Source: Streptomyces sp. Je 1-369 (GTDB lineage Bacteria; Actinomycetota; Actinomycetes; Streptomycetales; Streptomycetaceae). Taken from it: 64,000 nucleotides of DNA. How positions within the stretch are numbered: position 1 is the first letter of the stretch; the number at the start of each line of letters is the position of its first letter. Under the pieces are notes generated by a model. That model ran no database searches, was not told the origin of the DNA, and saw nothing but the letters and a program-made list of their open reading frames with translations. The stretch lies in NCBI RefSeq assembly GCF_026810505.1, contig NZ_CP101750.1, forward strand, positions 7,304,515 to 7,368,514, written 5' to 3'. The translations under genes were made by a program, and so were the position numbers. This document shows, piece by piece, positions 34,083 through 43,364 of this stretch.

Positions 34083-35504
34083 GTGCCGTCGATGCTTGAC
34101 GCCGTCGTCGTGGGGGCGGGACCGAACGGGCTGACCGCAGCCGTGGAGCTGGCCCGCCGAGGTTTCTCCGTGGCCGTCTTCGAGGCCAAGGGCACTGTCG
34201 GGGGCGGGGCGCGCACCCAGGAGCTGACGCTCCCCGGATTCCGGCACGACCCCTGCTCCGCCGCCCATCCGCTGGGCATCAACTCCCCGGCGTTCCGCGG
34301 CATGCCCCTGGACCGGTACGGACTGGAGTGGCTCCAGCCCCCGCTGCCCATGGCCCACCCCTTCCCGGACGGCACCGCCGCCGTCCTGTCCCGCTCCGTC
34401 GCCGAGACCGCCGCCTCCTTCGGGCCACGCGACGCGGGGGCGTACCGAAGGCTGATCGAACCCTTCCTGCCCCACTGGGACACGCTCCTCCAGGACTTCA
34501 TGTCGCTGCCGATGAGCTCGCTGCCGCGCGACCCCGTGACCCTCGCCCGCTTCGGACTCGCCGGGCTGCCGCCGTCGACGTGGCTGATGCGGCGCTTCCG
34601 CGACGACCGGGCGCGCGCGTTGTTCGCGGGGCTCGTCGCGCACGTCATCGCCCCGCTCGACGGCATCGTCACGGGCGGCGTCGGCATGGTCTTCGCGCTG
34701 GCAGCGCACGCCAGGGGCTGGCCCCTGGCCCGGGGCGGCTCGCAGTCGATCTCCGACGCACTCGCCGCGTACCTGAAGGACCTCGGCGGCTCCGTCCACA
34801 CGGACTACGAAGTGAAGCGGCTCGACGACCTGCCGCCCGCGCGTGCCTACGTCTTCGACACCTCGCCGACCGCCCTCGCCAGGATCGCGGGACTCGGCCG
34901 CGCGTACGAGGGGTACCGGTACGGCGCCAGCGCCTTCAAGATCGACTACGCGCTCGACGGACCCGTCCCCTGGACCGCCGAGGAGCCGCGGAGCGCGGGG
35001 ACGGTGCAGGTCGGCTCCAGCAGCAAGGAGATCGGCGCCGCGCTGCGTGCCGCGTCGCGCGAGGGACGGGCGCCGGACGTGCCGTTCCTGATCACCGTGC
35101 AGCCCAGCGTCGTCGACCCCTCCCGCGCCCCGGCGGGCAAACACGTCTTCTGGGCGTACGGGCACGTGCCCAACGGCTGGCGGGGCGACCTCACCGACGC
35201 GATCGAGCGGCAGCTGGAGCGCTTCGCCCCCGGCTTCCGCGACCGCGTCCTCGCCCGTGCCACGGCGGGCCCGCCCGAGCTCGCCGCGCACAACGCGAAC
35301 TACGTGGGCGGTGACATCGCCTGCGGCGCCGCGAGCGGACTGCAGCTGATGCTGCGGCCCAAACTCTCCCTGTTTCCGTACGCCACCCCGCACCCCGCCG
35401 TCTTCATCTGCTCGTCCGCGACGCCTCCCGGGCCCGGGGTGCACGGCATGTCCGGACACAACGCGGCGAAGGCCGTGTGGCGCAGACTCAGGAGCACCCC
35501 ATGA
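34083..35504 (+). CDS. FAD-dependent oxidoreductase, phytoene-dehydrogenase/PYROXD2-like
   Basis: 473 residues of the COG1233 flavoprotein amine-oxidase fold. The N-terminal FAD loop is [18 protein letters not shown] followed by [19 protein letters not shown], and the C-terminus closes the fold with a [19 protein letters not shown] segment. Although related to carotenoid desaturases, it is not in a crt cluster, and the better match is the PYROXD2-like branch of unknown substrate. GTG start with AAGGAG 5 nt upstream. It overlaps the macrodomain gene by ATGA. Confidence 0.82.
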   Translation: MPSMLDAVVVGAGPNGLTAAVELARRGFSVAVFEAKGTVGGGARTQELTLPGFRHDPCSAAHPLGINSPAFRGMPLDRYGLEWLQPPLPMAHPFPDGTAAVLSRSVAETAASFGPRDAGAYRRLIEPFLPHWDTLLQDFMSLPMSSLPRDPVTLARFGLAGLPPSTWLMRRFRDDRARALFAGLVAHVIAPLDGIVTGGVGMVFALAAHARGWPLARGGSQSISDALAAYLKDLGGSVHTDYEVKRLDDLPPARAYVFDTSPTALARIAGLGRAYEGYRYGASAFKIDYALDGPVPWTAEEPRSAGTVQVGSSSKEIGAALRAASREGRAPDVPFLITVQPSVVDPSRAPAGKHVFWAYGHVPNGWRGDLTDAIERQLERFAPGFRDRVLARATAGPPELAAHNANYVGGDIACGAASGLQLMLRPKLSLFPYATPHPAVFICSSATPPGPGVHGMSGHNAAKAVWRRLRSTP

Positions 35505-36034
35505 CCGTGCCCGTACCCGTGCCGATCACCCTGGTCCAGGGCGACATCACCGCGCAGCACGCCGACGCCGTCGTCAACGCCGCGAACTCCTCGCTCCTCG
35601 GCGGCGGCGGGGTCGACGGCGCGATCCACCGGCGCGGCGGGCCCGACATCCTCGCCGACTGCCGCCGCCTGCGCGCCTCCCACTACGGCAAGGGGCTGCC
35701 CACCGGCCGTGCCGTCGCGACCACCGCGGGGTGGCTCGACGCGCGGCATGTGATCCACACCGTCGGCCCGGTCTGGTCCGCCGCGGAGGACCGCTCCGAG
35801 CTCCTCGCCTCCTGCCACCGCGAGGCGCTGCGGGTCGCCGCCGAGCTCGGCGCGCGCACGGTGGCGTTCCCCGCGATCTCCACCGGCGTCTACCGCTGGC
35901 CCCTGGAGGACGCGGCGCGCATCGCCGTCGCGACGGTACGGGAGGCGGCGGACCCCGAGCGCTTCGACGAGGTGCGGTTCGTGCTGTTCGGGCAGGAGGC
36001 GTACGACGCGTTCGCGGCAGCCGTGGACCGTTGA
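35501..36034 (+). CDS. Macrodomain protein, MacroD-type ADP-ribose hydrolase
   Basis: 177 residues. [21 protein letters not shown] and [17 protein letters not shown] form the ADP-ribose pocket of MacroD-like enzymes, and [19 protein letters not shown] is the distal substrate loop. Such proteins deacetylate O-acetyl-ADP-ribose and remove mono-ADP-ribose from proteins. ATG with GGAG 6 nt upstream, inside the stop of the preceding flavoprotein gene. Confidence 0.92.
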   Translation: MTVPVPVPITLVQGDITAQHADAVVNAANSSLLGGGGVDGAIHRRGGPDILADCRRLRASHYGKGLPTGRAVATTAGWLDARHVIHTVGPVWSAAEDRSELLASCHREALRVAAELGARTVAFPAISTGVYRWPLEDAARIAVATVREAADPERFDEVRFVLFGQEAYDAFAAAVDR

Positions 36035-36115
36035 GCCTTCAGCGCGCCTGGCAGGGCGACGTCGATGTCGGATTTCCGCCAGCCGTGGCGGGGCGGGATC
36101 CGCGAAGCTGGGGGC

Positions 36116-37585
36116 ATGCACACCGAAACAGAGCGCTGTGTACGCGCCGTTCAGTCGAAGGACGCCCGCTTCGACGGCTGGTTCTTCACGGCCGTCGTGA
36201 CCACGCGGATCTACTGCCGTCCCAGCTGCCCGGTCGTGCCGCCCAAGCCCGAGAACATGACGTTCTACCCGAGCGCCGCGGCCTGCCAGCAGGCGGGCTT
36301 CCGCGCCTGCAAGCGGTGCCGGCCGGACAGCAGCCCCGGCTCTCCCGAGTGGAACCAGCGGGCCGACCTCGTCGCCCGCGCGATGCGCCTGATCGGTGAC
36401 GGCGTCGTCGACCGCGACGGCGTCCCCGGCCTCGCGACCCGCCTCGGCTACAGCACCCGGCAGGTCGAACGACACCTGCGCGCCGAACTCGGCGCGGGCC
36501 CACTCGCCCTCGCCCGGGCCCAGCGCGCCCAGACCGCACGCCTCCTCATCGAGACGACCACGCTGCCCATGGCGGACCTCGCCTTCGCCGCGGGCTTCGC
36601 CTCGATCCGCACGTTCAACGACACAGTCCGCGAGGTCTTCGCCCTGCCCCCGGGCGAACTCCGCGCCCGCGCGCCGAAACGCACCGGCGTCGCCGCGGGC
36701 GGCGCCCTCACCCTGCGGCTGCCGTTTCGTGCGCCGCTCAACCCCGACAACCTCTTCGGGCACCTCATCGCCACCGCCGTGCCCGGCGTCGAGGAGTGGC
36801 GTGATGGGGCGTACCGGCGGACGCTCGACCTTCCCTACGGGCACGGCATCGTCGCGCTCACCCCGCAGCCCGACCACATCGCCTGCCGGCTCACCCTCAC
36901 CGACCTGCGTGATCTCACCATCGCGAGCAGCCGGTGCCGCCGCATGCTCGACCTGGACGCCGACCCGGCCGCCGTCGACGGTCAGTTGCGGGACGATCCG
37001 CTCCTCGCGCCGCTCGTCGACAAGGCGCCGGGCCGACGCGTGCCACGCACCGTCGACGAGGCCGAATTCGCCGTACGGGCCGTCCTCGGCCAGCAGGTCT
37101 CCACCGCCGCCGCCCGCACCCACGCCGCCCGCCTCGTCACCGCGCACGGGCGGCCCGTCGAGGACCCCGAGGGCGGGCTCACCCACCTCTTCCCCACCCC
37201 GGACGAGCTCGCCGCGCTCGACCCCGAGACCCTCGCCCTGCCCCGCAGCCGCCGCGCCACCCTCACGACGCTGGTCCGGCACCTCGCCGACGGCAGCCTC
37301 CGCCTCGGTCCGGAGAGCGACTGGGACGAGGCCCGTGCCCGGCTCGCCGCGCTCCCCGGGTTCGGCCCCTGGACGGTCGACGTCATCGCGATGCGCGCGC
37401 TCGGCGACCCGGACGCGTTCCTCCCCTCCGACCTCGGCATCCGGCGTGCCGCACAGGGGTTGGGACTGCCGCACACCCCCGCCGCGCTCACCGCGCGCGC
37501 CGCGGCCTGGCGGCCCTGGCGGGCGTACGCGGTCCAGTACCTGTGGGCCACCGACGACCACCCCATCAACGTCATCCCCGCATGA
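36116..37585 (+). CDS. Ada-AlkA fusion: alkylation-response regulator and 3-methyladenine glycosylase
   Basis: 489 residues joining three modules. The N-terminal Ada metal-site domain (about 1-75) has RIYCRPSCPVV and ACKRCRP, whose four cysteines bind zinc, one being the methyl-phosphotriester acceptor. An AraC-type DNA-binding domain follows (RLGYSTRQVERHLRAELG, then FAAGFASIRTFNDTVREVF). The C-terminal AlkA domain has the helix-hairpin-helix and catalytic Asp of LPGFGPWTVDVIAMRALGD. It senses and repairs alkylated DNA. ogt follows 32 nt downstream, so both probably form an adaptive-response unit. Start at 36116; an upstream in-frame ATG lacks homologous sequence. Confidence 0.92.
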   Translation: MHTETERCVRAVQSKDARFDGWFFTAVVTTRIYCRPSCPVVPPKPENMTFYPSAAACQQAGFRACKRCRPDSSPGSPEWNQRADLVARAMRLIGDGVVDRDGVPGLATRLGYSTRQVERHLRAELGAGPLALARAQRAQTARLLIETTTLPMADLAFAAGFASIRTFNDTVREVFALPPGELRARAPKRTGVAAGGALTLRLPFRAPLNPDNLFGHLIATAVPGVEEWRDGAYRRTLDLPYGHGIVALTPQPDHIACRLTLTDLRDLTIASSRCRRMLDLDADPAAVDGQLRDDPLLAPLVDKAPGRRVPRTVDEAEFAVRAVLGQQVSTAAARTHAARLVTAHGRPVEDPEGGLTHLFPTPDELAALDPETLALPRSRRATLTTLVRHLADGSLRLGPESDWDEARARLAALPGFGPWTVDVIAMRALGDPDAFLPSDLGIRRAAQGLGLPHTPAALTARAAAWRPWRAYAVQYLWATDDHPINVIPA

Positions 37586-37617
37586 CGGCCACCCGCGCCT
37601 CGCCCAAGGACGTACAC

Positions 37618-38121
37618 ATGGAACGCCTGCACACCCTCATCGACAGCCCCTACGGGCCCCTCACCCTTGTCGCCACCGATGGCGTCCTCAGCGGTCTCTA
37701 CATGACCGAGCAGCGGCACCGACCGCCCGAGGAGACCTTCGGCGACCGCGACCCGGCACCGTTCGGCACGGCGATCGTGCAGCTGGAGGCCTACTTCGCC
37801 GGGGAGCTGACGGAGTTCGACGTACCGTTGCGCCTCGACGGCACCCCGTTCCAGCGCACGGTATGGGAGGAACTCCGGCGCATCCCCTACGGTGAGACCC
37901 GCACGTACGGCGAACTCGCCGAAGCCCTCGGCAAGCCGAACGCCTCCCGCGCCGTCGGCCTCGCCAACGGCAAAAACCCAATCGGCGTCATCGTGCCCTG
38001 CCACCGCGTCATCGGCGCCAACGGCAGTCTCACCGGGTACGGCGGCGGGCTCGACCGCAAGCAGCGGCTCCTGGCCTTCGAGGGTGGGGCGGCCCGGGCC
38101 GCCGAGGACGCGCTGTTCTGA
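37618..38121 (+). CDS. ogt: Methylated-DNA-[protein]-cysteine S-methyltransferase
   Basis: 167 residues. Transfers the alkyl group from O6-alkylguanine to its own cysteine in IGVIVPCHRVIGANGSL. Upstream motifs TPFQRTVWEELRRIPYGET and NASRAVGLANGKNP belong to the DNA-binding domain. The ATG at 37618 (AAGGA 8 nt upstream, protein starting ERLHTLIDSPYGPLTLV) is preferred to an ATG overlapping the ada-alkA stop, although coupling from that one is possible. Confidence 0.93.
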   Translation: MERLHTLIDSPYGPLTLVATDGVLSGLYMTEQRHRPPEETFGDRDPAPFGTAIVQLEAYFAGELTEFDVPLRLDGTPFQRTVWEELRRIPYGETRTYGELAEALGKPNASRAVGLANGKNPIGVIVPCHRVIGANGSLTGYGGGLDRKQRLLAFEGGAARAAEDALF

Positions 38122-38122
38122 G

Positions 38123-38623
38123 TCAGCCGACCCGGTGCCCGTCCTCCAGCTCCGCGGGACCGTTGCCGTGCGCCAGTACGTCGAGCGCGGCCGACACCCG
38201 GCGCCCCAGCTCGCCCGGCAGATACTCCGCGAGGTCCCGCGGAGCCACCAGCCGCCACGACAGGAGCTCCTCCTCCTGGAGCGTGATCGACGCCAGCTGG
38301 TCGGCGCCGAGGACCCCACCGTCGTACAGGTACGCCACCAGCGGCGGGCGTGGCCGCAGGGAGTCCGGCGGCACCCAGTCCACCGCGAGCAGCGGCCCGG
38401 GCTCGACGTCGAGCCCGATCTCCTCGACGGTCTCCCTGCGCGCCCCCTGCCGCGGCGTCTCGCCCGCGTCCGACTCCACGGTCCCGCCCGGCAGCGCCCA
38501 CCCCTCGCGGTAGTTGGGCTCGACGAGGAGGACCCGGCCCTCGGCGTCGCGGAAGAGCGCTGCGGCCCCGACGAGGACGCGGGGGAGTCCCGCGATGTAC
38601 GTGGTGTAGTCCTGGATGGTCAC
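38123..38623 (-). CDS. Nudix hydrolase
   Basis: 166 residues; GTG start, with no good Shine-Dalgarno. The Nudix box is present as GGTVESDAGETPRQGARRET then VEEIG, with two extra residues in the loop before the first Glu relative to MutT. The family hydrolyses nucleoside diphosphates linked to other moieties; the substrate is not predictable. It lies 26 nt downstream of the VMAP-system operon on the same strand and may be part of that transcript, and its stop is 1 nt from the convergent ogt stop. Confidence 0.87.
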   Translation of the reverse strand: MTIQDYTTYIAGLPRVLVGAAALFRDAEGRVLLVEPNYREGWALPGGTVESDAGETPRQGARRETVEEIGLDVEPGPLLAVDWVPPDSLRPRPPLVAYLYDGGVLGADQLASITLQEEELLSWRLVAPRDLAEYLPGELGRRVSAALDVLAHGNGPAELEDGHRVG

Positions 38624-38649
38624 GGGGGAAGGGTAGCCGGGGGCGGCGG

Positions 38650-41600
38650 TCAGGTCCCTGGGGGCCGGGAGTCCCTCACGACGCGCAGCGTGGTGAGAGT
38701 GGCGAGGTCCTCGGGGCCCAGGACCCGTGCGCGCGCCTCGTGAACGGCCGACGCGACCTCGTGAGCCTCGTCCCGGCGCCGGGCGCCGTCGAGCGCGACC
38801 GCCAGCTCGTGACCGCTGGCGAGGGTATCCGGGTGGTCGTCGCCGAGAGCGGACCGACGCCCTTCGTACGTGGCGCGTGCCTCGGGCACGGCTTCCTCGT
38901 GCCGGCCCAGCGCGCCCAGCGCGACGACCAGGTTGTGCCGGCACAGCAGGACATCGGGGTGCTGCTCGTTCCGTAGGTTCACCCACAGGCGCAGCACGGT
39001 GCGGCAGATCGTGTACGCCTCCTCGTAGCGCCCCAGTTGATGGAGCACGTAGGCACGGAGCTGGTGCGCGGTCAGGGTGTCGGCGTGTCCCCTGCCGAGT
39101 ACCGTGTCGCGGCCCGTCGCGCAGTCCGAGAAGGATTCAAGGGCCTCGTCGAGACGGTCGAGGGCGAGTTCGACGCGGCCGATCTCGCAGCGGGTCGCCA
39201 GCGCCTGCGGATGCTCCCGGCCGAGGTGGTCCAGCTCGCGGACCCTGATCCGTTTCAGGTTGTCGAGGGTGTTGTTCTTGTTCCCCGGTCCCGCGAGGGC
39301 CATGACCCGGCGGAACTCCTCCGCGCACCCGGCCTCGTGGGGAAGTCGGCGCGGGAGCGGCAGGCGGAAGGGGACGCCGTGCCGGGGCGCACGCGAGTGG
39401 AAGAGGGCCGGACCGTCGGCCGCGGCGAGGTCGACGCGGAAGTCGAGTTCGACCGGCCCGCGCCCGGGCCCCTCGACGAGCAGGAGGTGGATGTCCAGGT
39501 CCTCGAGCCAGCCCATGTCCCCGCCGAGGCTCGATGCTTCGAGGACCACGATCAGGCTGGTCAGGACCGGGCGCGGGGCTCCCGACCGCCGCGCGGCGGC
39601 GATGAGTTCGCGGCGACGGGCGCGCTCGGTGTCGAGGACGGACGTCGGCGACGGGGCGGCGCCGGTCACGATGTGCGGCAGCGTGCCGGTACTCGCCGAG
39701 CGGAGGAACCGGTCGGTCGAGTCGAGCAGATGGAAGCGGAGCGCGGCCGGCGAGTGCCGCGCGGCGAGCCCGCCGACGATCGCCTCCAGGAGCGTGGAAC
39801 GGTCGGCGGTCGTGCCCTGGACGACGCCGTGCGGGCCCATGGCACGGAAGTCCAGGAGGACCTCCGCGCCGTGGGGATCCAGGCCGATGGGCACGGCGAG
39901 GGGCACCTCGTCGTGCGGACCGCGCGGCGCGGGGTCCGGGGCGTGTGCGGCGATGTACGCGTCGAAGACGGCGGCCGCCTCGTCCGCGGTGGGCCGCTCG
40001 TCGAGCAGGGGCGAGGAGTAGCGCCGCAGCAGCGGGGCGAAGGGTTCGGGGACGGCGCCGCCGGCCGCGCTCAGCAGGGTGAGGCCCAGCTTGGAGATGT
40101 CGTGCGCCACGCCGTCGGCGTGCTCCTGCACGCACCAGCCGGTCACGCACACGTCGTCCCCGGTGAGCAGCACTCGGTTCGGAGTCAGGTCGCCGTGCAG
40201 GAACCCCCGTACATGGGCGTCCGCGAGCGCCGTCGCGACGCCACGGCCGAGCAGCGCGAACTCCAAGGGGTCGGTGAACCAGCGGGTGTCCGGGCCGGTG
40301 CTCGTGAGGGTAGGGGTGGGCAGTCCGTCCGTCAGTTGGAGTTCGCACGCCATCCAGGACGGGTCCGGGCCCGTGTCGACGTCGATGAGCCGGGGTGCCC
40401 GTACGCCACGCAGCATGCGCAGCGCCTCGGCCTGCCGGGGCAGGGAGGCCCGGCGCGTGGAACCGGACCGGATGAGTCTGAGCGCGGCGACCTCTCCCTC
40501 CCCGCGCCGCCCGAGGAACATCCCGTCGGTCGTCCGCGCGTCGACGTGCCGGGCGAACAGCCGCCAGGGACCCGCCTGCCGGGGGTTCCGCGGCAGCAGG
40601 GACCGCCACGGCGAGCCCGGCGCGTCGACGTACGCGGGAAGCCGGGGATCGTCGTCCGGCGCGGGTCCCGTCCCCGTCGTGCCGACCCCCAGCCTCCGCA
40701 GCAGCCGTGTGTCGACCCAGCCGAACGGCCGTCCCTCGTGACCGGCCCGTTCCGGCCCGTTCGGGTGGGCGAGCCAGGCGGGGAAGTCGGCGGACCGTCC
40801 GGCCAGCTCACCAAGACGGTCCGTCACCGCCCTGCTGGTGCGCAGCAGTTCGCGGACCGGGGCGGTGCCCAGGAGGATGTCGCGGATGCCGGTCGTGACG
40901 TCGTAGCTCCGGTGCTGCGGCGCGAGCGCGGTGTCGTCGTCGCAGCGCCGCAGCAGACCGCTCAGGAAGACCTCGGCCAGGTGACCGGTCGTCACGTCCG
41001 GGCCGAGTGCGTCCCGCACCAGGCGCATCACCGGTACGGACACCGGCGCGACGGCGGCGAGGTGGGCGGCGAGGCGGTACGCCTCCGGGGACGCCGTCTC
41101 CCTGAACCGCAGGACCAGCCCCTGCGGGGCCGGTCCGGGAGGCGGCTCCGGGGCCGCGGCGAAGGGCGGGCGCAGCAGCGGCAGCACGGCGCTCGTCCCG
41201 GGGGACGCGAGGAGGTCCGCCCAGGTGCCGACCGCTCCCGGCTCCGGCGTGAGCACGGGGACCGCCACGTCGTCGAACGCGGCGACCCCGGGCGGCAGCA
41301 CCGGATCCGACACGTCCCAGGCGAGGTTGGGGGCGCCGCGCCGTCTGCTGGTGACCCGCCAGGGCTCGGCCCGGATGCCGGAGCCGTCCCAGAGGTGCGG
41401 GGGCAGTGCGTGCAGCACCGCAGTCGGGCCGCACCGCCCCCACTGGTCGAGGAGCGCACGCATGCGTCCGTCGTGCCAGGCGGCGCCGATGCCGTCGCTG
41501 AGCACGAGGATCAGCGTGTTGCCGCCGGGATCGGTCACGGTCGCGGGCGGCAGGACGGCGGTACCGGGTGTGAAGGGGCGCCGGGCGAGCAGTGGGGCGC

Positions 41601-42378
41601 CTGGGCCGCGGGTGTCCAGGCCGTGCACCCGTACGTCACGGAAGGCACCGCTGCGCTCCAGGAGCAGCCGCGTCTCCAGGGCGAGTTGCTGCCACAGGAG
41701 CATGGAGGCGCCGTCGTCGACGAGCAGCGTCAGATTCAGCCAGCGGGCCCGGGCGGGGCGCAGCACGGCGTCGGTGAGACCGGTGTGGGCCGTCGATTCG
41801 GCGGTGGCCGTCTCGTCGAGTTCCCACCGCCCGTGGTCGGCCACGGTCTGCTTCAACGGGCGCAGCGCCCGCGCGAGTTGCAGCTGCCGGGAGCCGGTGG
41901 CGCGGGTGCCGGGTGCGCGTACGGGCATGCCGTTGAGGGCGCCGGCGCCGTGCCGCGGGCGGGGGGACGCGCCGCCGAACAGCGGGGAGCGGGTCGAGGC
42001 CGACGAGCGGCGGGCCACCGCACCGGCGGGTCTGTCGGGTGCGGTCCGTTCGTCCTGGTCCGTGAGCGGTGTGCCGGTGTCGGGGTGGTCCGCCGCGGGG
42101 GCATCCTCCATCGGGTCGCGCGGACGCGGATCCGCCCAGTCGGCCTCCCGCTCCGCGGGCCGCTCCTCGGCGGGCGGCAGCCACCCGGCACCGTCGTCGC
42201 CCCCTAGGCCGGGCGCGGCCGCCCCCACCGCCCGTGCCAGACCGCTCGACGCTCCCTCGGGCAGCCGTGCCGCCAGCCACAGCGCGTCGAGGAGTTCCTC
42301 CTGAGCGAGGCCGACGCCGCCTTCCGCGAACACCGCGAGCGCCCGGCGCAGCCGCTCGGCGGAGTCCTCGCCCCGCAC
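38650..42378 (-). CDS. SAV_2336-type multidomain protein: vWA-like, pseudokinase, EccC-like and TPR regions
   Basis: 1242 residues; GTG start 2 nt after the moxR stop. The N-terminus (1-60) matches the SAV_2336 N-terminal type. A vWA-like region begins near 215 (LTLLVDDGASM), with an incomplete MIDAS. At about 600-790 is a kinase fold whose catalytic loop HGDLTPNRVLL (728-738) is intact, but the VAIK lysine appears to be Arg (VAALRLIR) and DFG reads TGW, so probably a pseudokinase. At about 825-1015 the sequence tracks the FtsK/EccC ATPase (VPIGLDPHGAEVLLDF, LPHIVTG), with Walker A decayed to GTTADRST. TPRs (about 1045-1235) close it. Likely the vWA-type scaffold of the conflict operon. Confidence 0.8.
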   Translation of the reverse strand: MRGEDSAERLRRALAVFAEGGVGLAQEELLDALWLAARLPEGASSGLARAVGAAAPGLGGDDGAGWLPPAEERPAEREADWADPRPRDPMEDAPAADHPDTGTPLTDQDERTAPDRPAGAVARRSSASTRSPLFGGASPRPRHGAGALNGMPVRAPGTRATGSRQLQLARALRPLKQTVADHGRWELDETATAESTAHTGLTDAVLRPARARWLNLTLLVDDGASMLLWQQLALETRLLLERSGAFRDVRVHGLDTRGPGAPLLARRPFTPGTAVLPPATVTDPGGNTLILVLSDGIGAAWHDGRMRALLDQWGRCGPTAVLHALPPHLWDGSGIRAEPWRVTSRRRGAPNLAWDVSDPVLPPGVAAFDDVAVPVLTPEPGAVGTWADLLASPGTSAVLPLLRPPFAAAPEPPPGPAPQGLVLRFRETASPEAYRLAAHLAAVAPVSVPVMRLVRDALGPDVTTGHLAEVFLSGLLRRCDDDTALAPQHRSYDVTTGIRDILLGTAPVRELLRTSRAVTDRLGELAGRSADFPAWLAHPNGPERAGHEGRPFGWVDTRLLRRLGVGTTGTGPAPDDDPRLPAYVDAPGSPWRSLLPRNPRQAGPWRLFARHVDARTTDGMFLGRRGEGEVAALRLIRSGSTRRASLPRQAEALRMLRGVRAPRLIDVDTGPDPSWMACELQLTDGLPTPTLTSTGPDTRWFTDPLEFALLGRGVATALADAHVRGFLHGDLTPNRVLLTGDDVCVTGWCVQEHADGVAHDISKLGLTLLSAAGGAVPEPFAPLLRRYSSPLLDERPTADEAAAVFDAYIAAHAPDPAPRGPHDEVPLAVPIGLDPHGAEVLLDFRAMGPHGVVQGTTADRSTLLEAIVGGLAARHSPAALRFHLLDSTDRFLRSASTGTLPHIVTGAAPSPTSVLDTERARRRELIAAARRSGAPRPVLTSLIVVLEASSLGGDMGWLEDLDIHLLLVEGPGRGPVELDFRVDLAAADGPALFHSRAPRHGVPFRLPLPRRLPHEAGCAEEFRRVMALAGPGNKNNTLDNLKRIRVRELDHLGREHPQALATRCEIGRVELALDRLDEALESFSDCATGRDTVLGRGHADTLTAHQLRAYVLHQLGRYEEAYTICRTVLRLWVNLRNEQHPDVLLCRHNLVVALGALGRHEEAVPEARATYEGRRSALGDDHPDTLASGHELAVALDGARRRDEAHEVASAVHEARARVLGPEDLATLTTLRVVRDSRPPGT

Positions 42379-42380
42379 GC

Positions 42381-43364
42381 CTACACCACCCCGCCCAGCC
42401 GGTGGAGCACCGCGTCGAGGAGGGCGCCCGGCGGCAGGTCGAGGCCGCCCTTGCGCAGGAACACGGCGTTCAGGAGCTGGTCGGTGGCCAGCTCGCCGGG
42501 CGCGCGGCGGCCCAGGAAGGCGTGCAGGAGGTCGTCGACGCCGTCGAGGGCCGCGTCGCCGAGGTGGGCGGCGACGATGTCGCGCAGCCGTTGCTCGTCG
42601 GGCTCGGCCAGGTCCAGGCGGACACAGCGGCGCAGGAACGCGGGCGGGAACTCGCGCTCTCCGTTGCTGGTGATGACCACCACAGGGAACTCGGAACAGC
42701 GCACCCTGCCGCGCGTCACCGGCGCCCGCACCTGCGGGTCCGCGGTCAGGACGTCGACCCGCGCCCGGTCGTCGGGCAGCCTGGCCAGTTCCGGGATCTC
42801 GAACTCGCCCTCCTCGAAGACGGTCAGGAGGTCGTTGGGCAGGTCGACGTCCCCTTTGTCGAGCTCGTCGACGAGGAGGACGCGCGGCCGCCCGGTCGGG
42901 ACGAGCGCGGTGCCGAGCGGTCCGAGACGGACGTACGAACCGATGTCGGGGTCCTCACCGGCACCGTCGTCAACTGCGGTCTCGCGGCGCAGGTTGGACT
43001 CGCGCAGCCGGCCGATCGCGTCGTAGCCGTAGAGGGCGTCGCGCAGCGTCGAGCGGCTGTTGACCGGCCACGTCAGCACGCGCCCCAGCGTCAGTTCGTG
43101 CGCCACGGCGTGGGCCAGGGAGGATTTGCCGGTGCCCGGGTGGCCGGTGACCAGGAGCGGGCGGCGCAGCAGCAGCGCGGCGTTGACCACCTCCGACTCG
43201 TCGGGCCCGATGAGATACGGGCGGGGCCGCGGCGCGCCGTCCGCGGGGGTGAAGCGGCGCCACGGCGGGGGCTCGGGAAAGTCGACGTGCCGGGCGTCGC
43301 CGTCGCCGCGGAACAGCCGCCAGTCGCCCTGCCCGGACGTGGGGAATGCCTGGGATGCCGTCAT
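42381..43364 (-). CDS. MoxR-type AAA+ ATPase of the VMAP operon
   Basis: 327 residues. Walker A VTGHPGTGKSSLAHAVA, Walker B RVLLVDELDKGDVDLPNDLL, and sensor region VVVITSNGEREFPPAFLRRC define a MoxR ATPase with intact catalytic motifs. MoxR proteins remodel or activate partner complexes, usually with a vWA protein; here the partner is probably the 1242-residue product downstream. ATG with AAGGAG 9 nt upstream, overlapping the trypsin gene stop (ATGA). It appears to be the only protein of the operon with an intact NTPase site. Confidence 0.92.
   Translation of the reverse strand: MTASQAFPTSGQGDWRLFRGDGDARHVDFPEPPPWRRFTPADGAPRPRPYLIGPDESEVVNAALLLRRPLLVTGHPGTGKSSLAHAVAHELTLGRVLTWPVNSRSTLRDALYGYDAIGRLRESNLRRETAVDDGAGEDPDIGSYVRLGPLGTALVPTGRPRVLLVDELDKGDVDLPNDLLTVFEEGEFEIPELARLPDDRARVDVLTADPQVRAPVTRGRVRCSEFPVVVITSNGEREFPPAFLRRCVRLDLAEPDEQRLRDIVAAHLGDAALDGVDDLLHAFLGRRAPGELATDQLLNAVFLRKGGLDLPPGALLDAVLHRLGGVV

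Noticed and set aside
34083..35504. Carotenoid desaturase linked to the lit genes
   Set aside because: It lies 7 kb from litR with unrelated genes between, and no crtE, crtB or cyclase accompanies it; the sequence fits the PYROXD2-like branch better.
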